The notes beneath the pieces are model-generated. The model worked only from the letters and a program-made list of their open reading frames with translations. It did no database searches and was not told the origin of the DNA. A program made the translations under genes and the position numbers. Below are positions 42,711 through 51,326 of a stretch of DNA of 64,000 nt, piece after piece. This DNA comes from Bordetella sp. LUAb4 (lineage in GTDB: Bacteria > Pseudomonadota > Gammaproteobacteria > Burkholderiales > Burkholderiaceae_B): contig NZ_JAHPZX010000004.1 in assembly GCF_021325795.1 (NCBI RefSeq), forward strand, positions 372,001 to 436,000, given 5' to 3'. Within the stretch, counting starts at the first letter, position 1; each line of letters starts with the position of its first letter.

Positions 42711-43795
42711 GGAATCAGCGCCTCGTCGCGGTAGAAACAGGTCTTCGGATTCAGTACCGACAACCAGACGATGCCGCCGGGGGCCATAGCCTCGCTGTCC
42801 AAAGGCAGGCGGGCCCGCAGCACATGCTGTTCGAAGGTCCCCGTGAGCAGCAGATAGGTACCGACGTCTTGCAGGCGGGTCACCGTCACGGGCAGCGCGC
42901 CTGGCGCATCCTCGGGACGCACGCGCGTGAATTCCGGGCGCACGCCCAGGGTGAAAGCGCCGGCCTGCGCCAGTGTCCGGGCCCGCGCCGGCGTCAGGCC
43001 GGTCAATCGGCGTGAACCGATCTGCACGCCGTCATCGAGCCAGCGCGCCGGCAGGAAATTCATACCTGGAGAACCGATGAAATGGCCGACGAAGGTATGC
43101 GACGGTCGCAGGAACAAATCATCCGGGCTGCCGATCTGCACCACCCTGCCGCGCGACATCACCACCACACGCTCGGCAAAGGTCAGGGCCTCCGTCTGAT
43201 CGTGGGTGACATAGATGAGCGTCAGCTGCAGTTCCTTGTGGATCTCCTTGAGCTTGCGCCGCAACTCCCATTTGAGATGCGGGTCGATGACGGTCAATGG
43301 CTCATCGAACAGCACGGCGGAGACGTCATTGCGCACCAGGCCACGGCCCAGCGATATCTTCTGCTTGGCATCGGCGGTCAGATTGCGTGCGCGGCGATCC
43401 AGGACGGCCGATAGTTCCAGCATTTCGGCGATCCGTCCTACTCTTTCGCGCACCTTGTCTTCGGGCACCTTGCGATTGCGTAGGGGAAATGCCAGGTTTT
43501 GCGCCACGGTCATGGTGTCGTAGACGACGGGAAACTGGAAAACCTGGGCGATATTGCGTTCCTGCGGGGTTTGCTCGGTCACGTCCCGGCCGTCGAAGCG
43601 TATCGATCCCGAAGACGGCCGCAACAAACCGGAAATGCAGTTCAGCAAGGTGGTCTTGCCACAACCGGACGGACCCAGCAAGGCGTAGGCACCGCCGTCG
43701 CGAAAGGTGTAGTTCAGCGGCAGCAGTGCGTAGTCCTCATCCGAAATAGGATGTGGGATATAGGAGTGCGAGAGATCCAGTTCGATGCTGGCCAT
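42707..43795 (-). CDS. glpT: Glycerol ABC transporter ATPase with degenerate signature motif
   Basis: 362 residues of the MalK/UgpC type with a C-terminal OB-fold (TOBE) region. Walker A GPSGCGKT (41-48), Q-loop Gln87, Walker B VLFDEP (Asp164, Glu165) and the H-loop His198 (YVTHDQ) are intact. However, the ABC signature is degenerate: where LSGGQ is expected the sequence is LTADA (139-143), followed by KQKISLGRGL. The D-loop is also unusual (LTVID instead of LSALD). Its signature would face the nucleotide site of GlpS, which itself lacks the H-loop histidine, so the pair should have one canonical and one degenerate ATP site. The start and the glpS stop share one base (43795). Confidence 0.88.
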
Positions 43796-44883
43796 CAGCG
43801 TGCCTCCCGCGGCAAGGGTCGATAGGCGGGCGCGACCAGCAGATCTCCCGTGGCGTCGAAGGCGTAAGTCTGGGCCGGATCGAAGTAAAGCTGAAGCCGG
43901 GCGCCCAGTTCGAAGCGATGCACGCCAGGTAGTTGGGCGACGACGTCGCCGTCCACTGTCGTCGCATGCACGAAGGTGTCCGAACCGGAGATTTCCGCCA
44001 GCTTGACCTCCCCTTCCAGCGCCAGGCTGCCGGGCCGCTGCTCCAGGCGCAGCGCGCCGGCGCGCAGGCCCGCCATGATGTCGCCGCGGCCGCCGCTGTC
44101 GGGCAGTTCCCTTTGCACGCGCAAACCGCTGCGCAATACGAAGCCCTCTCCGTCGCGTTGCGCCAGGAACAGGTTCATCGGTGGATCGCTGAAGACACGC
44201 GCCACACGGATGGAGCGCGGACAGTGGAAGACTTCCGCCGTCGGCCCATATTGCAGCAGCTCGCCAGCATCCAGGACGGCCGTGTAGCCACCCAGCAGCA
44301 AAGCCTCGGCAGGCTCGGTGGTGGCGTAGATGACCGTGGAGTCGCCTTGGACAAACAGCTCGGCAAGCTCTTCACGCAAGGCTTCACGCAGCTTGTAATC
44401 GAGGTTGACCAAGGGTTCGTCCAGCAGGACCAGGGGCGCTTCCTTGACCAAGGCTCGGGCCAATGCCACACGTTGCTGCTGTCCGCCCGACAGTTCCGCG
44501 GGATAGCGATCCAACAGATGCTCGATATGCAGCCGGCTGGCCATGGCCTTGACCCGTTCGTCCACGCGGTCGGCGACACCCAGGCGCAATGGCGACGCGA
44601 TGTTGTCGCGCACGGTCATCGAGGGGTAGTTGATGAACTGCTGATAGACCATGGCCACGTTGCGCTCGCGCACGGGCACGCGCGTCACGTCGACGCCATC
44701 GACCCTGACCGTGCCGTGGCTGGGCCGATCGAGACCCGCCATGATACGCATCAAAGACGTCTTGCCGGCCTGGGTCACACCCAGCAGGATAGTCATCTGC
44801 CCCGGGTAGGGGGCGAGAGTCATCGGATAGAGCAGAACTTGTGATCCCGCCCGTTGCTGTACATCTTCCAGCGTCAGCTGCAT
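43795..44883 (-). CDS. glpS: Glycerol ABC transporter ATPase lacking the H-loop histidine
   Basis: 362 residues from the ATG at 44883 with CAGGAG upstream; an in-frame ATG at 44916 is less well placed. Walker A GVTQAGKT (35-42), Q-loop Gln81, signature LSGGQ (131-135) and Walker B LVLLDEP (Asp155, Glu156) are canonical. The H-loop is not: where YVTHDQ is expected it has YATTEP, so the switch histidine is replaced by Thr189. A TOBE-type C-terminal domain follows. It is the first gene of the glpSTPQUV operon; repeated AAAGC motifs upstream may be repressor sites. No glpK, glpD or glpR is in the window. Confidence 0.88.
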   Translation of the reverse strand: MQLTLEDVQQRAGSQVLLYPMTLAPYPGQMTILLGVTQAGKTSLMRIMAGLDRPSHGTVRVDGVDVTRVPVRERNVAMVYQQFINYPSMTVRDNIASPLRLGVADRVDERVKAMASRLHIEHLLDRYPAELSGGQQQRVALARALVKEAPLVLLDEPLVNLDYKLREALREELAELFVQGDSTVIYATTEPAEALLLGGYTAVLDAGELLQYGPTAEVFHCPRSIRVARVFSDPPMNLFLAQRDGEGFVLRSGLRVQRELPDSGGRGDIMAGLRAGALRLEQRPGSLALEGEVKLAEISGSDTFVHATTVDGDVVAQLPGVHRFELGARLQLYFDPAQTYAFDATGDLLVAPAYRPLPREAR

Positions 44884-44938
44884 CGCGTCTCCTGGCGAAA
44901 AGCTGCTTGCTTTCAATTTGCTTTGGATGAGTTTGTAC

Positions 44939-45000
44939 TGAAAGCGCGGAAGAAAGACAACGGTGAAAGCGTGGATGAGGGTCTAAAGCGGGGTTAAAGC
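44939..45000. promoter_or_regulatory. Direct repeats upstream of the glycerol transporter operon
   Basis: TGAAAGCG occurs at 44939 and 44964, and the related CTAAAGCG at 44983 and TTAAAGC at 44994. DeoR-family repressors such as GlpR often bind direct repeats, so these are candidate operators in the glpS promoter. This is a visual call. Confidence 0.35.
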
Positions 45001-45033
45001 CTATCGTTAATTGCGATGGAACAGGTCGTGATG

Positions 45034-46071
45034 CTAGGAATTGGGACGGCGTTTGCGCGCGGTCACCTGCATCAGCAGTTCGATCTGGCGGTCCTTGGCG
45101 GCCAATTGTTCCCGCAATGTGTCGTTCTGGGTGATCAGTTGGGACAAGGACTGCTCGGCTTGTACCCGCGCAGCCTGGGCAGCTTCGGCGGCTGCCTGGC
45201 GTTGCGCGGCCAGGGTTTCGATATTGGCTTCGGCCGACGCACTGCGGCGCGCCTGGGCGTCGTGGTCCTGGCGGGCTTGTGCCAGTTGCGCCTGCCCTTC
45301 GGTCACCTGGGTTTGCAACTGAGTCGTTTGGGACTGGAAGTTGGCCACCTGGGCTTGAAACTGTTCAACGGTCGCTTCCGCGGTCTTGCGGGTTCGGTCC
45401 AGTTCTTCCTGCGCCTTCTTCAGCGCCTGGCGTTGCGTGTCGATTTCCCCCAACCACCGCTTTTCATGGGCCGCGTGACGCGCTTCGCTGGCGGCGAGTG
45501 CTTCCCGGCTGGCCGCCTGCGTCTCGCGCAAGGCCTGCTGACCGGCGGCGACCTGCTCCTGCACGGTCGCCAGGCGTTGATTCAGGGTTTTCAACGTGCT
45601 GGCATCTTCGCGTGCTTGCCGTTCCGCGCCGCGCAGGCGTTCTTCGGCGGCCGTGGCCTGGGTACGGGCCGATTGCGCGGCCGCTTCCAGATCGCTTTCG
45701 CGGATGCGCAGGCGGACCTGTTCCTGCGCGAGCTCGGCCTGATCCGCCGCGATCTGCTGCCGGGCCTGGGACAGCTCTTCACGTTCCTGCGTCGACACGA
45801 GCGCCCATTCCTCCCTTGCCGCGGCCAAGGCCTGCTCCCAAACCTGGGCCACCGCGCGAGTGACTGCATCGGGAATGTCCGTGGCGCGTCCCTGCCCGCC
45901 TACCAGACGCTCGCTCAATCCACGAAACCAGGCTTTGAGATGCGGCCCGACCGTATTGGGCGAGCCGCGTCCCATATGCAGGCGTACCCGCTCGATGGTG
46001 GGCTGCTCGCCGGCCTGCAACAGCGCGTCCGCCGCCGCCCAGACATCCGAAGCCTGTACGCCAATTGCCAT
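45034..46071 (-). CDS. KfrA-like DNA-binding coiled-coil protein
   Basis: 345 residues with a good ribosome site (CAGGAG) upstream. The N-terminal ~110 residues match the KfrA/plasmid-replication-region DNA-binding domain: GVQASDVWAAADALLQAGEQPTIERVRLHMGRGSPNTVGPHLKAWF. The rest (about 110-330) is almost unbroken coiled coil rich in Gln/Ala/Glu. It ends in a short basic tail (ARKRRP). KfrA proteins of IncP plasmids bind operators in their own promoter and aid plasmid segregation; chromosomal homologues in beta-proteobacteria have no settled role and may act in nucleoid organisation. The AT-rich palindromic region upstream (46140-46203) is a candidate binding site. No partition genes are adjacent. 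Confidence 0.88.
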   Translation of the reverse strand: MAIGVQASDVWAAADALLQAGEQPTIERVRLHMGRGSPNTVGPHLKAWFRGLSERLVGGQGRATDIPDAVTRAVAQVWEQALAAAREEWALVSTQEREELSQARQQIAADQAELAQEQVRLRIRESDLEAAAQSARTQATAAEERLRGAERQAREDASTLKTLNQRLATVQEQVAAGQQALRETQAASREALAASEARHAAHEKRWLGEIDTQRQALKKAQEELDRTRKTAEATVEQFQAQVANFQSQTTQLQTQVTEGQAQLAQARQDHDAQARRSASAEANIETLAAQRQAAAEAAQAARVQAEQSLSQLITQNDTLREQLAAKDRQIELLMQVTARKRRPNS

Positions 46072-46139
46072 GAATTCCTGCTCCTGTTTCTTGCGACGCC
46101 CCAGCAGCAGCCGCCCAGCGCCAAATCAATATCTAGGCC

Positions 46140-46203
46140 GGATAATTAAAAGTTATCCGAGGTAAAAAGTGCCATATGTATTATTTAATACGTGATATGT
46201 ATT
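46140..46203. promoter_or_regulatory. AT-rich palindromic region, candidate KfrA-like operator
   Basis: Three structures lie in a strongly AT-rich block: GGATAA (46140-46145) with TTATCC (46153-46158); the perfect dyad GTATTATTTAATAC (46178-46191); and the direct repeat ATATGTATT at 46174 and 46195, exactly 21 bases apart (two helical turns). It lies between the KfrA-like gene and the divergent isopropylmalate-dehydrogenase-like gene. Confidence 0.55.
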
Positions 46204-46369
46204 TTATAAAACACTTTGAAGGCAGACAAGTGATTTATGTAGAGAAAACGCGATCATCAGCGGGCATGACAACGCCGCGGCAAGCTGCGCGCTCTAGCCG
46301 GCGTTCGACCTCTTTCCGTCCCAGACATTAAGATCGTCAAAACCAATTTCGATAACGAGACAACCCACA

Positions 46370-47536
46370 ATGACCGCTGCAACGTCCGCCCAAGCGACAG
46401 GCGCTCAACGCCTGTCAGCGCCCTCCCCTTACACCCTCATCGTCTTGCCGGGCGACGGCATCGGCAAGGAAGTCACCGCGGAAGCGGTTCGGGTCCTGGA
46501 ATGGTTTGCCACGCGGCGCGGCATCGATGTGAATCTGCGGCATGAACGCTTTGGCGCCGAGGCGTATCACGCCACTGGCCACTTCATCAAGGAAGAGGTG
46601 TTCGCGGACCTGCTCGATGTCGACGCCGTCCTGTTCGGCGCCTTCGGCGGCACTCTGGAAGCCAATCCCATCCCCGCCGATATACGGCGGAAATTCGGCT
46701 TGCTGCGTATCCGCCAGGCCATGGGCCTCTTCGCCAACGTCAGGCCGGTGAAAGCGCTGGCGACACTCTCCAAGGTTTCCCCCTTGCAACCGCACGTCAG
46801 CGCCGATGTGGATCTGGTGGTCATCCGGGAACTGATTGGCGGCATCTATTTCGGCGAACCGCGCGGGATCACCCTGCTCGAAAACGGCGAACGGCGTGGC
46901 GTCAATACGCAGGTCTACACGACGCACGAGATTGTGCGCATCACCGACTTTGCATTCGCGCTTGCCGCCACCCGCCGCGGCCATGTCACGTCAGTGGATA
47001 AGAGCAACGTCATGGAAAGCGGCGCGCTGTGGCGCGAAGAGGTCAAGGCACGCCATGCCCTTTACCCCGGCATCGCGCTGGATCATCTCTATGTGGACGC
47101 CTGCGCCGCCGAATTGCTTACCCGGCCGAAGAAGTTCGATGTCATCCTGACCGACAATCTGTTCGGCGACATCCTGTCCGATGCGGCCTCGGCCATCACG
47201 GGGTCCTTGGGCATGCTGCCGTCGGCATCCTTCGGTGCGGAACTACGGCCTGGCGTGCGCCGCGCCTTCTACGAACCCGTGCATGGAAGCGCTCCGGATA
47301 TCGCCGGCAAGGGCGTGGCCAACCCCTGCGGCGCCATTCTCAGCCTGGCCATGGCCCTGGAGGGCACCTTCAACCGCCCTGACGATGCACGCCTGCTAGA
47401 GAAGGCGGTCGACGCCACCTTGCAACGGGCACGCACGCGCGACCTGGCCGACCCTGCCCTGCCGGTCGTCTCCACCCAGGCCTTCACGGACCAGGTCATC
47501 CAGGCATTGGAGGTTTTGGATGGCTCGGTAGACTAA
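46370..47536 (+). CDS. Isopropylmalate/tartrate-dehydrogenase-like enzyme
   Basis: 388 residues of the decarboxylating beta-hydroxyacid dehydrogenase family. Landmarks: IVLPGDGIGKEVTAEAVRVL, the substrate loop LLRIRQAMGLFANVRPVK, RELIGGIYFGEPRG, VDKSNVMESGALWREEV, the metal-binding DNLFGDILSDAAS, and the NAD-binding HGSAPDIAGKGVANPCGAI. These fit LeuB closely (NAD-dependent oxidative decarboxylation of 3-isopropylmalate or a similar malate derivative). It has ~25 extra N-terminal residues and no leuC/leuD neighbours, so it may be a paralogue with a catabolic substrate. It is divergent from the KfrA-like gene; the intervening AT-rich region probably holds both promoters. Confidence 0.88.
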   Translation: MTAATSAQATGAQRLSAPSPYTLIVLPGDGIGKEVTAEAVRVLEWFATRRGIDVNLRHERFGAEAYHATGHFIKEEVFADLLDVDAVLFGAFGGTLEANPIPADIRRKFGLLRIRQAMGLFANVRPVKALATLSKVSPLQPHVSADVDLVVIRELIGGIYFGEPRGITLLENGERRGVNTQVYTTHEIVRITDFAFALAATRRGHVTSVDKSNVMESGALWREEVKARHALYPGIALDHLYVDACAAELLTRPKKFDVILTDNLFGDILSDAASAITGSLGMLPSASFGAELRPGVRRAFYEPVHGSAPDIAGKGVANPCGAILSLAMALEGTFNRPDDARLLEKAVDATLQRARTRDLADPALPVVSTQAFTDQVIQALEVLDGSVD

Positions 47537-47581
47537 TGCGCGTGGGCCGTCCGAACGCCACGCGGCACCAGCGCACTGCCG

Positions 47582-48115
47582 TCATTCAAACACCAGACCC
47601 TTGCCCTGCGCGCCCGTTTCGACAACTTTCCATTGCCGTTGCGCCATGAGATCCATCAATTTCTCATAGAAGCGCGGCAACATGCCGTTGTCGGTCCGGC
47701 CAAATTCCAGGATCTTCCTGACGACGGACAGTTCCTCCCGGTACCCCTGGATGACCAGGGTCGCCCTGTCCCCTTGGTCGAACACGCAGACCATCGTATG
47801 CGACCCGAAGGCGAAACTATCCTCCGCTTTCCATTGCGTCGACAGGACGGCGGCATTGGGACAATCCAGCGTGCGCAGGATGTGATCCGAGCTGTGATAG
47901 GACACATCCGTCTGCAGGCCGGCGGACTTGCGCTCGTCCTTGTAGTCCATCCGGCTCTCGCGCGCCGCGACAATAAGCGCGAGCGGCAGGTCGTTGAACT
48001 CCTCATAACCGCGCACCTCCACGACCCGGATTTCAACGGTGGCCTTCTTACCTTCCTCGGAGGCATGGCTGACCGTGCAGAACAGCAGGAAAACAGCGCA
48101 AAGGAAGGTTCTCAT
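47582..48115 (-). CDS. Exported hypothetical protein
   Basis: 177 residues with a short signal peptide (MRTFLCAVFLLFCTVSHAS, cleavage near residue 18). The mature part is an alpha/beta protein without a recognised family; two cysteines (in LDCPNA and MVCVFD) may form a disulfide. Its start overlaps the stop of the upstream lipoprotein gene (ATGA at 48112-48115), so it is the last gene of a three-gene envelope-protein unit. It ends 45 bases from the convergent isopropylmalate-dehydrogenase-like gene. Confidence 0.78.
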   Translation of the reverse strand: MRTFLCAVFLLFCTVSHASEEGKKATVEIRVVEVRGYEEFNDLPLALIVAARESRMDYKDERKSAGLQTDVSYHSSDHILRTLDCPNAAVLSTQWKAEDSFAFGSHTMVCVFDQGDRATLVIQGYREELSVVRKILEFGRTDNGMLPRFYEKLMDLMAQRQWKVVETGAQGKGLVFE

Positions 48116-48564
48116 TTGAAGTACTCCGGATATTCGAGCGGAACAGCCTTCAATACCCGCTCGGCGGCATAGCCTTCTGGCCCCGGGGTATTGGTCAGCG
48201 TGACCGTCATCATGGTTTTCGTACCGCTATAGTCGTCGGAAAGATTGTTGCTGGTCTTGTTGACCTGGAATCCGACGAACTGCTGCTGCCGAGCCATTTC
48301 GGCAGCCCGGTACAGTGTGAGTTCGTATGACGGTGGCCGGTTCGACAGCCCGCCACGGCTAAAGGAGAAGTATTGGATCTCGTAGGTTTGCGGTCCAACA
48401 TTGACGTCAGCGTATCCGCTTTTGCGAAACATCGTGGCGTCGGAGACGTGCTGGTAATGCGATGCGCAGCCGGACAATCCGGCGCACAGTGTCAGCGCGA
48501 TCAGCGCGCCGGTGGCGGACGTTGGCTTGCGCAGCGCCGCTTTGAATGGATTCAAATCTGGCAT
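48112..48564 (-). CDS. CC0125/CC1285-like lipoprotein
   Basis: 150 residues from the ATG at 48564, with AGGGAA about 8 bases upstream. A lipoprotein signal ends AGLSGC (Cys about residue 33). The pattern GYADVNVGPQTYEIQYFSF with ELTLYRAAEMARQQQFVGFQV resembles the CC0125/CC1285 family of small bacterial lipoproteins of unknown function. It is the second gene of a three-gene unit and is coupled to the next by ATGA. Confidence 0.8.
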   Translation of the reverse strand: MPDLNPFKAALRKPTSATGALIALTLCAGLSGCASHYQHVSDATMFRKSGYADVNVGPQTYEIQYFSFSRGGLSNRPPSYELTLYRAAEMARQQQFVGFQVNKTSNNLSDDYSGTKTMMTVTLTNTPGPEGYAAERVLKAVPLEYPEYFK

Positions 48565-48625
48565 TTTGTATTCCCTGTATACCGGTTTCAGGCGGGGGCT
48601 TACTAAATGACGGCACTGCGGTACG

Positions 48626-49177
48626 TCACTGAGCGACACGTGGCCATTCGTATTTCGGACATACGGGCGGCGTTGTCACCGTAGGGGATGCCGTGGTCAA
48701 TTTGCCGTCGACGTAGCTGATCGACCTGATGACGATATCGCCGTAGGTATTCAAATACGCTTCGTAGTCCGTGCCAGGCTGCATGGTCATCGCGGTCCAT
48801 TCGTCGACGAAGACCTCGCGCTTGAAACCGTTCACATTCGTGGTTGTCAGGCCGGCATAGGCCGTTATCACGATAGGCATGCCGGCCTTGATGATGAATT
48901 CATCGTAGGGACTGGCAATTCCGGGTGGCATGCCCACTTTCTTGTCGGACGAGAAGTCCCAGCGGTAGGCGGTATCCAGCTTATCCAAGTCCGGCTGATA
49001 GGACTTCGGCGCGCATTGCTGGTTGAAATAAACCTTCCAGAATTTGGTGATCTCGAGCGAGACTCTCAGCCTGGCGTCGGTCTTGGGGTCATAAACCTTC
49101 GATACATTCGGGCTGCTGGCGCAGCCTCCCAGGGCAATACTTCCGGCCACGACGGCCTGCAAAATCCGAAACCGCAT
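48626..49177 (-). CDS. Hypothetical lipoprotein
   Basis: 183 residues from the ATG at 49177, with AGGAAGG upstream; the frame extends to 49279, but that start would precede the ribosome site and signal peptide. The lipoprotein signal ends IALGGC (Cys about residue 19). The mature protein has no family I recognise; it is a mixed alpha/beta domain with the segment PYDEFIIKAGMPIVITAYAG and two further cysteines. It is first of three same-strand envelope-protein genes and separated by 62 bases from the next, so the three probably share the promoter in the AT-rich region upstream. Confidence 0.75.
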   Translation of the reverse strand: MRFRILQAVVAGSIALGGCASSPNVSKVYDPKTDARLRVSLEITKFWKVYFNQQCAPKSYQPDLDKLDTAYRWDFSSDKKVGMPPGIASPYDEFIIKAGMPIVITAYAGLTTTNVNGFKREVFVDEWTAMTMQPGTDYEAYLNTYGDIVIRSISYVDGKLTTASPTVTTPPVCPKYEWPRVAQ

Positions 49178-49488
49178 GCTGCTGCCTTCCTTTTGAGCGT
49201 TTATTTTTAAGGATAGGATTAACCGCCGGTTCCCGCCTCTCTCACACGAAAACCCAATCGGCTCAGCATTATCGCCCAAAAGTTAATATTTTGAATTAAT
49301 TGATAAATTAGGAAATACTGCCTTCTTCCGTGGATAGGAAGGGGGCTAAGCGCTTACCGTTTTTGTGTGTACCATTGGACGGTGCGAGCCGCGGGCTGTG
49401 TCCCCCTCCCCAAGCGGTAGGCACGTGGCGCACCGATGTTGTGCACCTAATCAGTCATCTTTATCAGTCCGATTAAAAAGGCTGCGCT
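49178..49488. promoter_or_regulatory. Divergent promoter region: lipoprotein unit / mntA
   Basis: 311 bases without a gene. An AT-rich block (about 49278-49320, including AATATTTTGAATTAATTG) probably contains a promoter for the minus-strand lipoprotein genes. Nearer mntA no specific operator was recognised. Confidence 0.35.
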
Positions 49489-49779
49489 ATGCGACCGTCC
49501 GTAATGCTAGACATGAACCGAAGTGCAGTGCTCGAAGTGGTGAGCCGCTTTCCCGCGGAAAATCCGCGGATCTTCGGCTCGGTGTTGCACGGCACAGACC
49601 AGGAAGGAAGCGACATGGATCTATTGGTAGACGCATTGCCTGGAGCCACGCTGTTCGACCTTGGCGGCCTGCAAGATGAATTGGAAACACTGCTCGGAAT
49701 GCACGTAGACGTCCTGACCCCTGCGGATCTGCCGTTGAAGTTCCGGGCAAAAGTGCTTGCAGAGGCACAACCGGTATGA
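49489..49779 (+). CDS. mntA: MntA-type nucleotidyltransferase antitoxin
   Basis: 96 residues. The minimal nucleotidyltransferase motif is complete: RIFGSVLHGTDQEGSDMDLLVD holds the GSxxxG and SDxDL elements, and a third carboxylate lies in HVDVLTPADL. MntA proteins neutralise a HEPN RNase (HepT) by AMPylating it, from work on other MNT/HEPN pairs. In-frame ATGs at 49504 and 49513 are alternative starts. The stop overlaps the start of the hepT reading frame (ATGA at 49776-49779). Because the partner toxin gene is frameshifted, this antitoxin may be orphaned. Confidence 0.87.
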   Translation: MRPSVMLDMNRSAVLEVVSRFPAENPRIFGSVLHGTDQEGSDMDLLVDALPGATLFDLGGLQDELETLLGMHVDVLTPADLPLKFRAKVLAEAQPV

Positions 49780-50148
49780 GCGAGAGCCGCTTGGGCGACT
49801 ACCTCGCGCACATGCACGATGCCGCCGCGGATGCCTGCAATTTCGTTGCTGGGTTCTCCAAAGCAGACTTCTTCGAAGACAAGCGCACACAGCAGTGCCA
49901 CCATCATGAGTCTCATCATCATCGGTGAGGCCGCGACAAAAGTGATGGATGGTTACGCTGAATATGCTCGCGCGCACGCCGATGTCCCGTGGCGCGGCAT
50001 GCGGGGCATGCGTAATCGAATCGCACATGGCTATTTCGATATCAACCTCGACGTCGTGTGGGACACGGTGAACACGGCTCTGCCGACTTTATTGCGGCAG
50101 CTGGCTGATATGCGAAAGAACATTGCCGGCGACGAGACCCCCGAATAA
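49776..50148 (+). pseudogene. hepT: HepT-like HEPN toxin gene with a frameshift
   Basis: From the ATG at 49776 (coupled to mntA) the frame reads MSESRLGDYLAHMHDAAAD... to RTQQ and then runs into CHHHESHHHR and a stop at about 49923-49925. In the +1 frame from 49897 the expected continuation is intact: MSLIIIGEAATKVMD, then WRGMRGMRNRIAHGYFDINLDVVWDTV, ending at 50148. A single extra base at about 49896 explains everything. The HEPN catalytic RxxxxH motif (RNRIAH) lies after the shift, so the full toxin cannot be made without frameshifting or re-initiation at the ATG at 49906. Sequencing error, decay or programmed frameshifting are all possible. Confidence 0.85.
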
Positions 50149-50296
50149 CAAATTCGGCGAATACCTTTTCGGACCGAAACGATATTCGCTGCAAGGCATG
50201 CTGCTGGCCCCAATTGCATTTCCAGGCAATCCGTATATTGTTTACGACAAAATTTGTACGACCGGTTCAACCGCTACGTCAATCTCGGAGACATGC

Positions 50297-51283
50297 ATGC
50301 CCCTGACCCGCTACGCGCGCGCGTTCGTCCGCGCGGTGCTCGCTTTGCCTATCCTGGCTGCGCCGGTGGCCCAAGCCGCTGATGCCTATCCCTCCAAACC
50401 TTTGCACTGGGTGGTTCCCTACGCCGCTGGCGGTGGGTCCGACTATCTCGCGCGCACGGTGGGCCAAGGCCTGTCGCAACGTATCGGCCAGACGGTGATC
50501 GTGGATAACAAGCCGGGCGGCAATACCGCTATCGGCGCCTCCGAAACCGCCCGCGCCCAGCCTGACGGCTACACGATGCTATCGGCGGACAACGGCACGC
50601 TGGTCTTCAATCCGGCCCTGTACCAGAAGCTCTCTTACGACCCCGTCAAGGACCTCGCGCCCGTTACGCTGATGGGCCGCTTTCCCATGATCCTGGTGGC
50701 GGGTCCCGGCCTGCAGGCCAAGGACGTCAAAGGCTTCCTGGCCGAGGCCAAGGCGCAGAAGGATGGCTTGAACTACGCTTCCGCCGGCGCGGGCAGTCCC
50801 CACCACCTGGCCATGGAGTTGCTCAGAGTCGAGACCGGCGCCAACCTGGTGCACGTGCCTTATCGGGGCGCCGCGCCAGCGCTGTCCGACGTCGCGGCCG
50901 GCCAGGTGGCAGCCATGATGGTCGACCTGGCCGCCGGCGCCGGCTTCATCAAAGGCGGCAAGGTACGCGCCCTGGCAGTCGCCAATCCCACCCGCCTGCC
51001 GCAACTGCCGGACGTACCGACCTTCGCCGAACTCGGCTACAAGAACGTGGAGGCCTCCGCCCAGGTTGGCATCGTCGTACCCGCCGCCACGCCCAAGCCT
51101 GTCATCGACACTTTGAACCGGCAGGTCGTGGCAACGATCAACGACCCCGCCATCCGCCAGAAGTTGCTGGATTTCGGCATCGAACCGGTAGGCAGCACCC
51201 CCGCCGAATACCAAATGCTGCTGCAAGAGGAACGGACGCGCTGGCAGAAGCTGATCCAGGATCTGAATATCAAGCTGGATTGA
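50297..51283 (+). CDS. Bug/TctC-family periplasmic receptor 1
   Basis: 328 residues from the ATG at 50297 with CGGAG upstream; the frame's earlier ATG at 50123 overlaps hepT and precedes the signal peptide. The signal ends PVAQAAD (about residue 28). Bug-family hallmarks: YPSKPLHWVVPYAAGGGSDYLAR, GQTVIVDNKPGGNTAIGA, and YASAGAGSPHHLAMELL. Such receptors bind carboxylated or aromatic small molecules; no TctA/TctB membrane genes are nearby, so it is an orphan, common in Bordetella-like genomes. It lies 43 bases upstream of the P450 fusion gene on the same strand, hinting at uptake or sensing of that enzyme's substrate. Confidence 0.9.
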   Translation: MPLTRYARAFVRAVLALPILAAPVAQAADAYPSKPLHWVVPYAAGGGSDYLARTVGQGLSQRIGQTVIVDNKPGGNTAIGASETARAQPDGYTMLSADNGTLVFNPALYQKLSYDPVKDLAPVTLMGRFPMILVAGPGLQAKDVKGFLAEAKAQKDGLNYASAGAGSPHHLAMELLRVETGANLVHVPYRGAAPALSDVAAGQVAAMMVDLAAGAGFIKGGKVRALAVANPTRLPQLPDVPTFAELGYKNVEASAQVGIVVPAATPKPVIDTLNRQVVATINDPAIRQKLLDFGIEPVGSTPAEYQMLLQEERTRWQKLIQDLNIKLD

Positions 51284-51326
51284 TCGCGCTGGCGCCCATC
51301 CCTGATTTTGTCTCCGGAGCAAGGTC

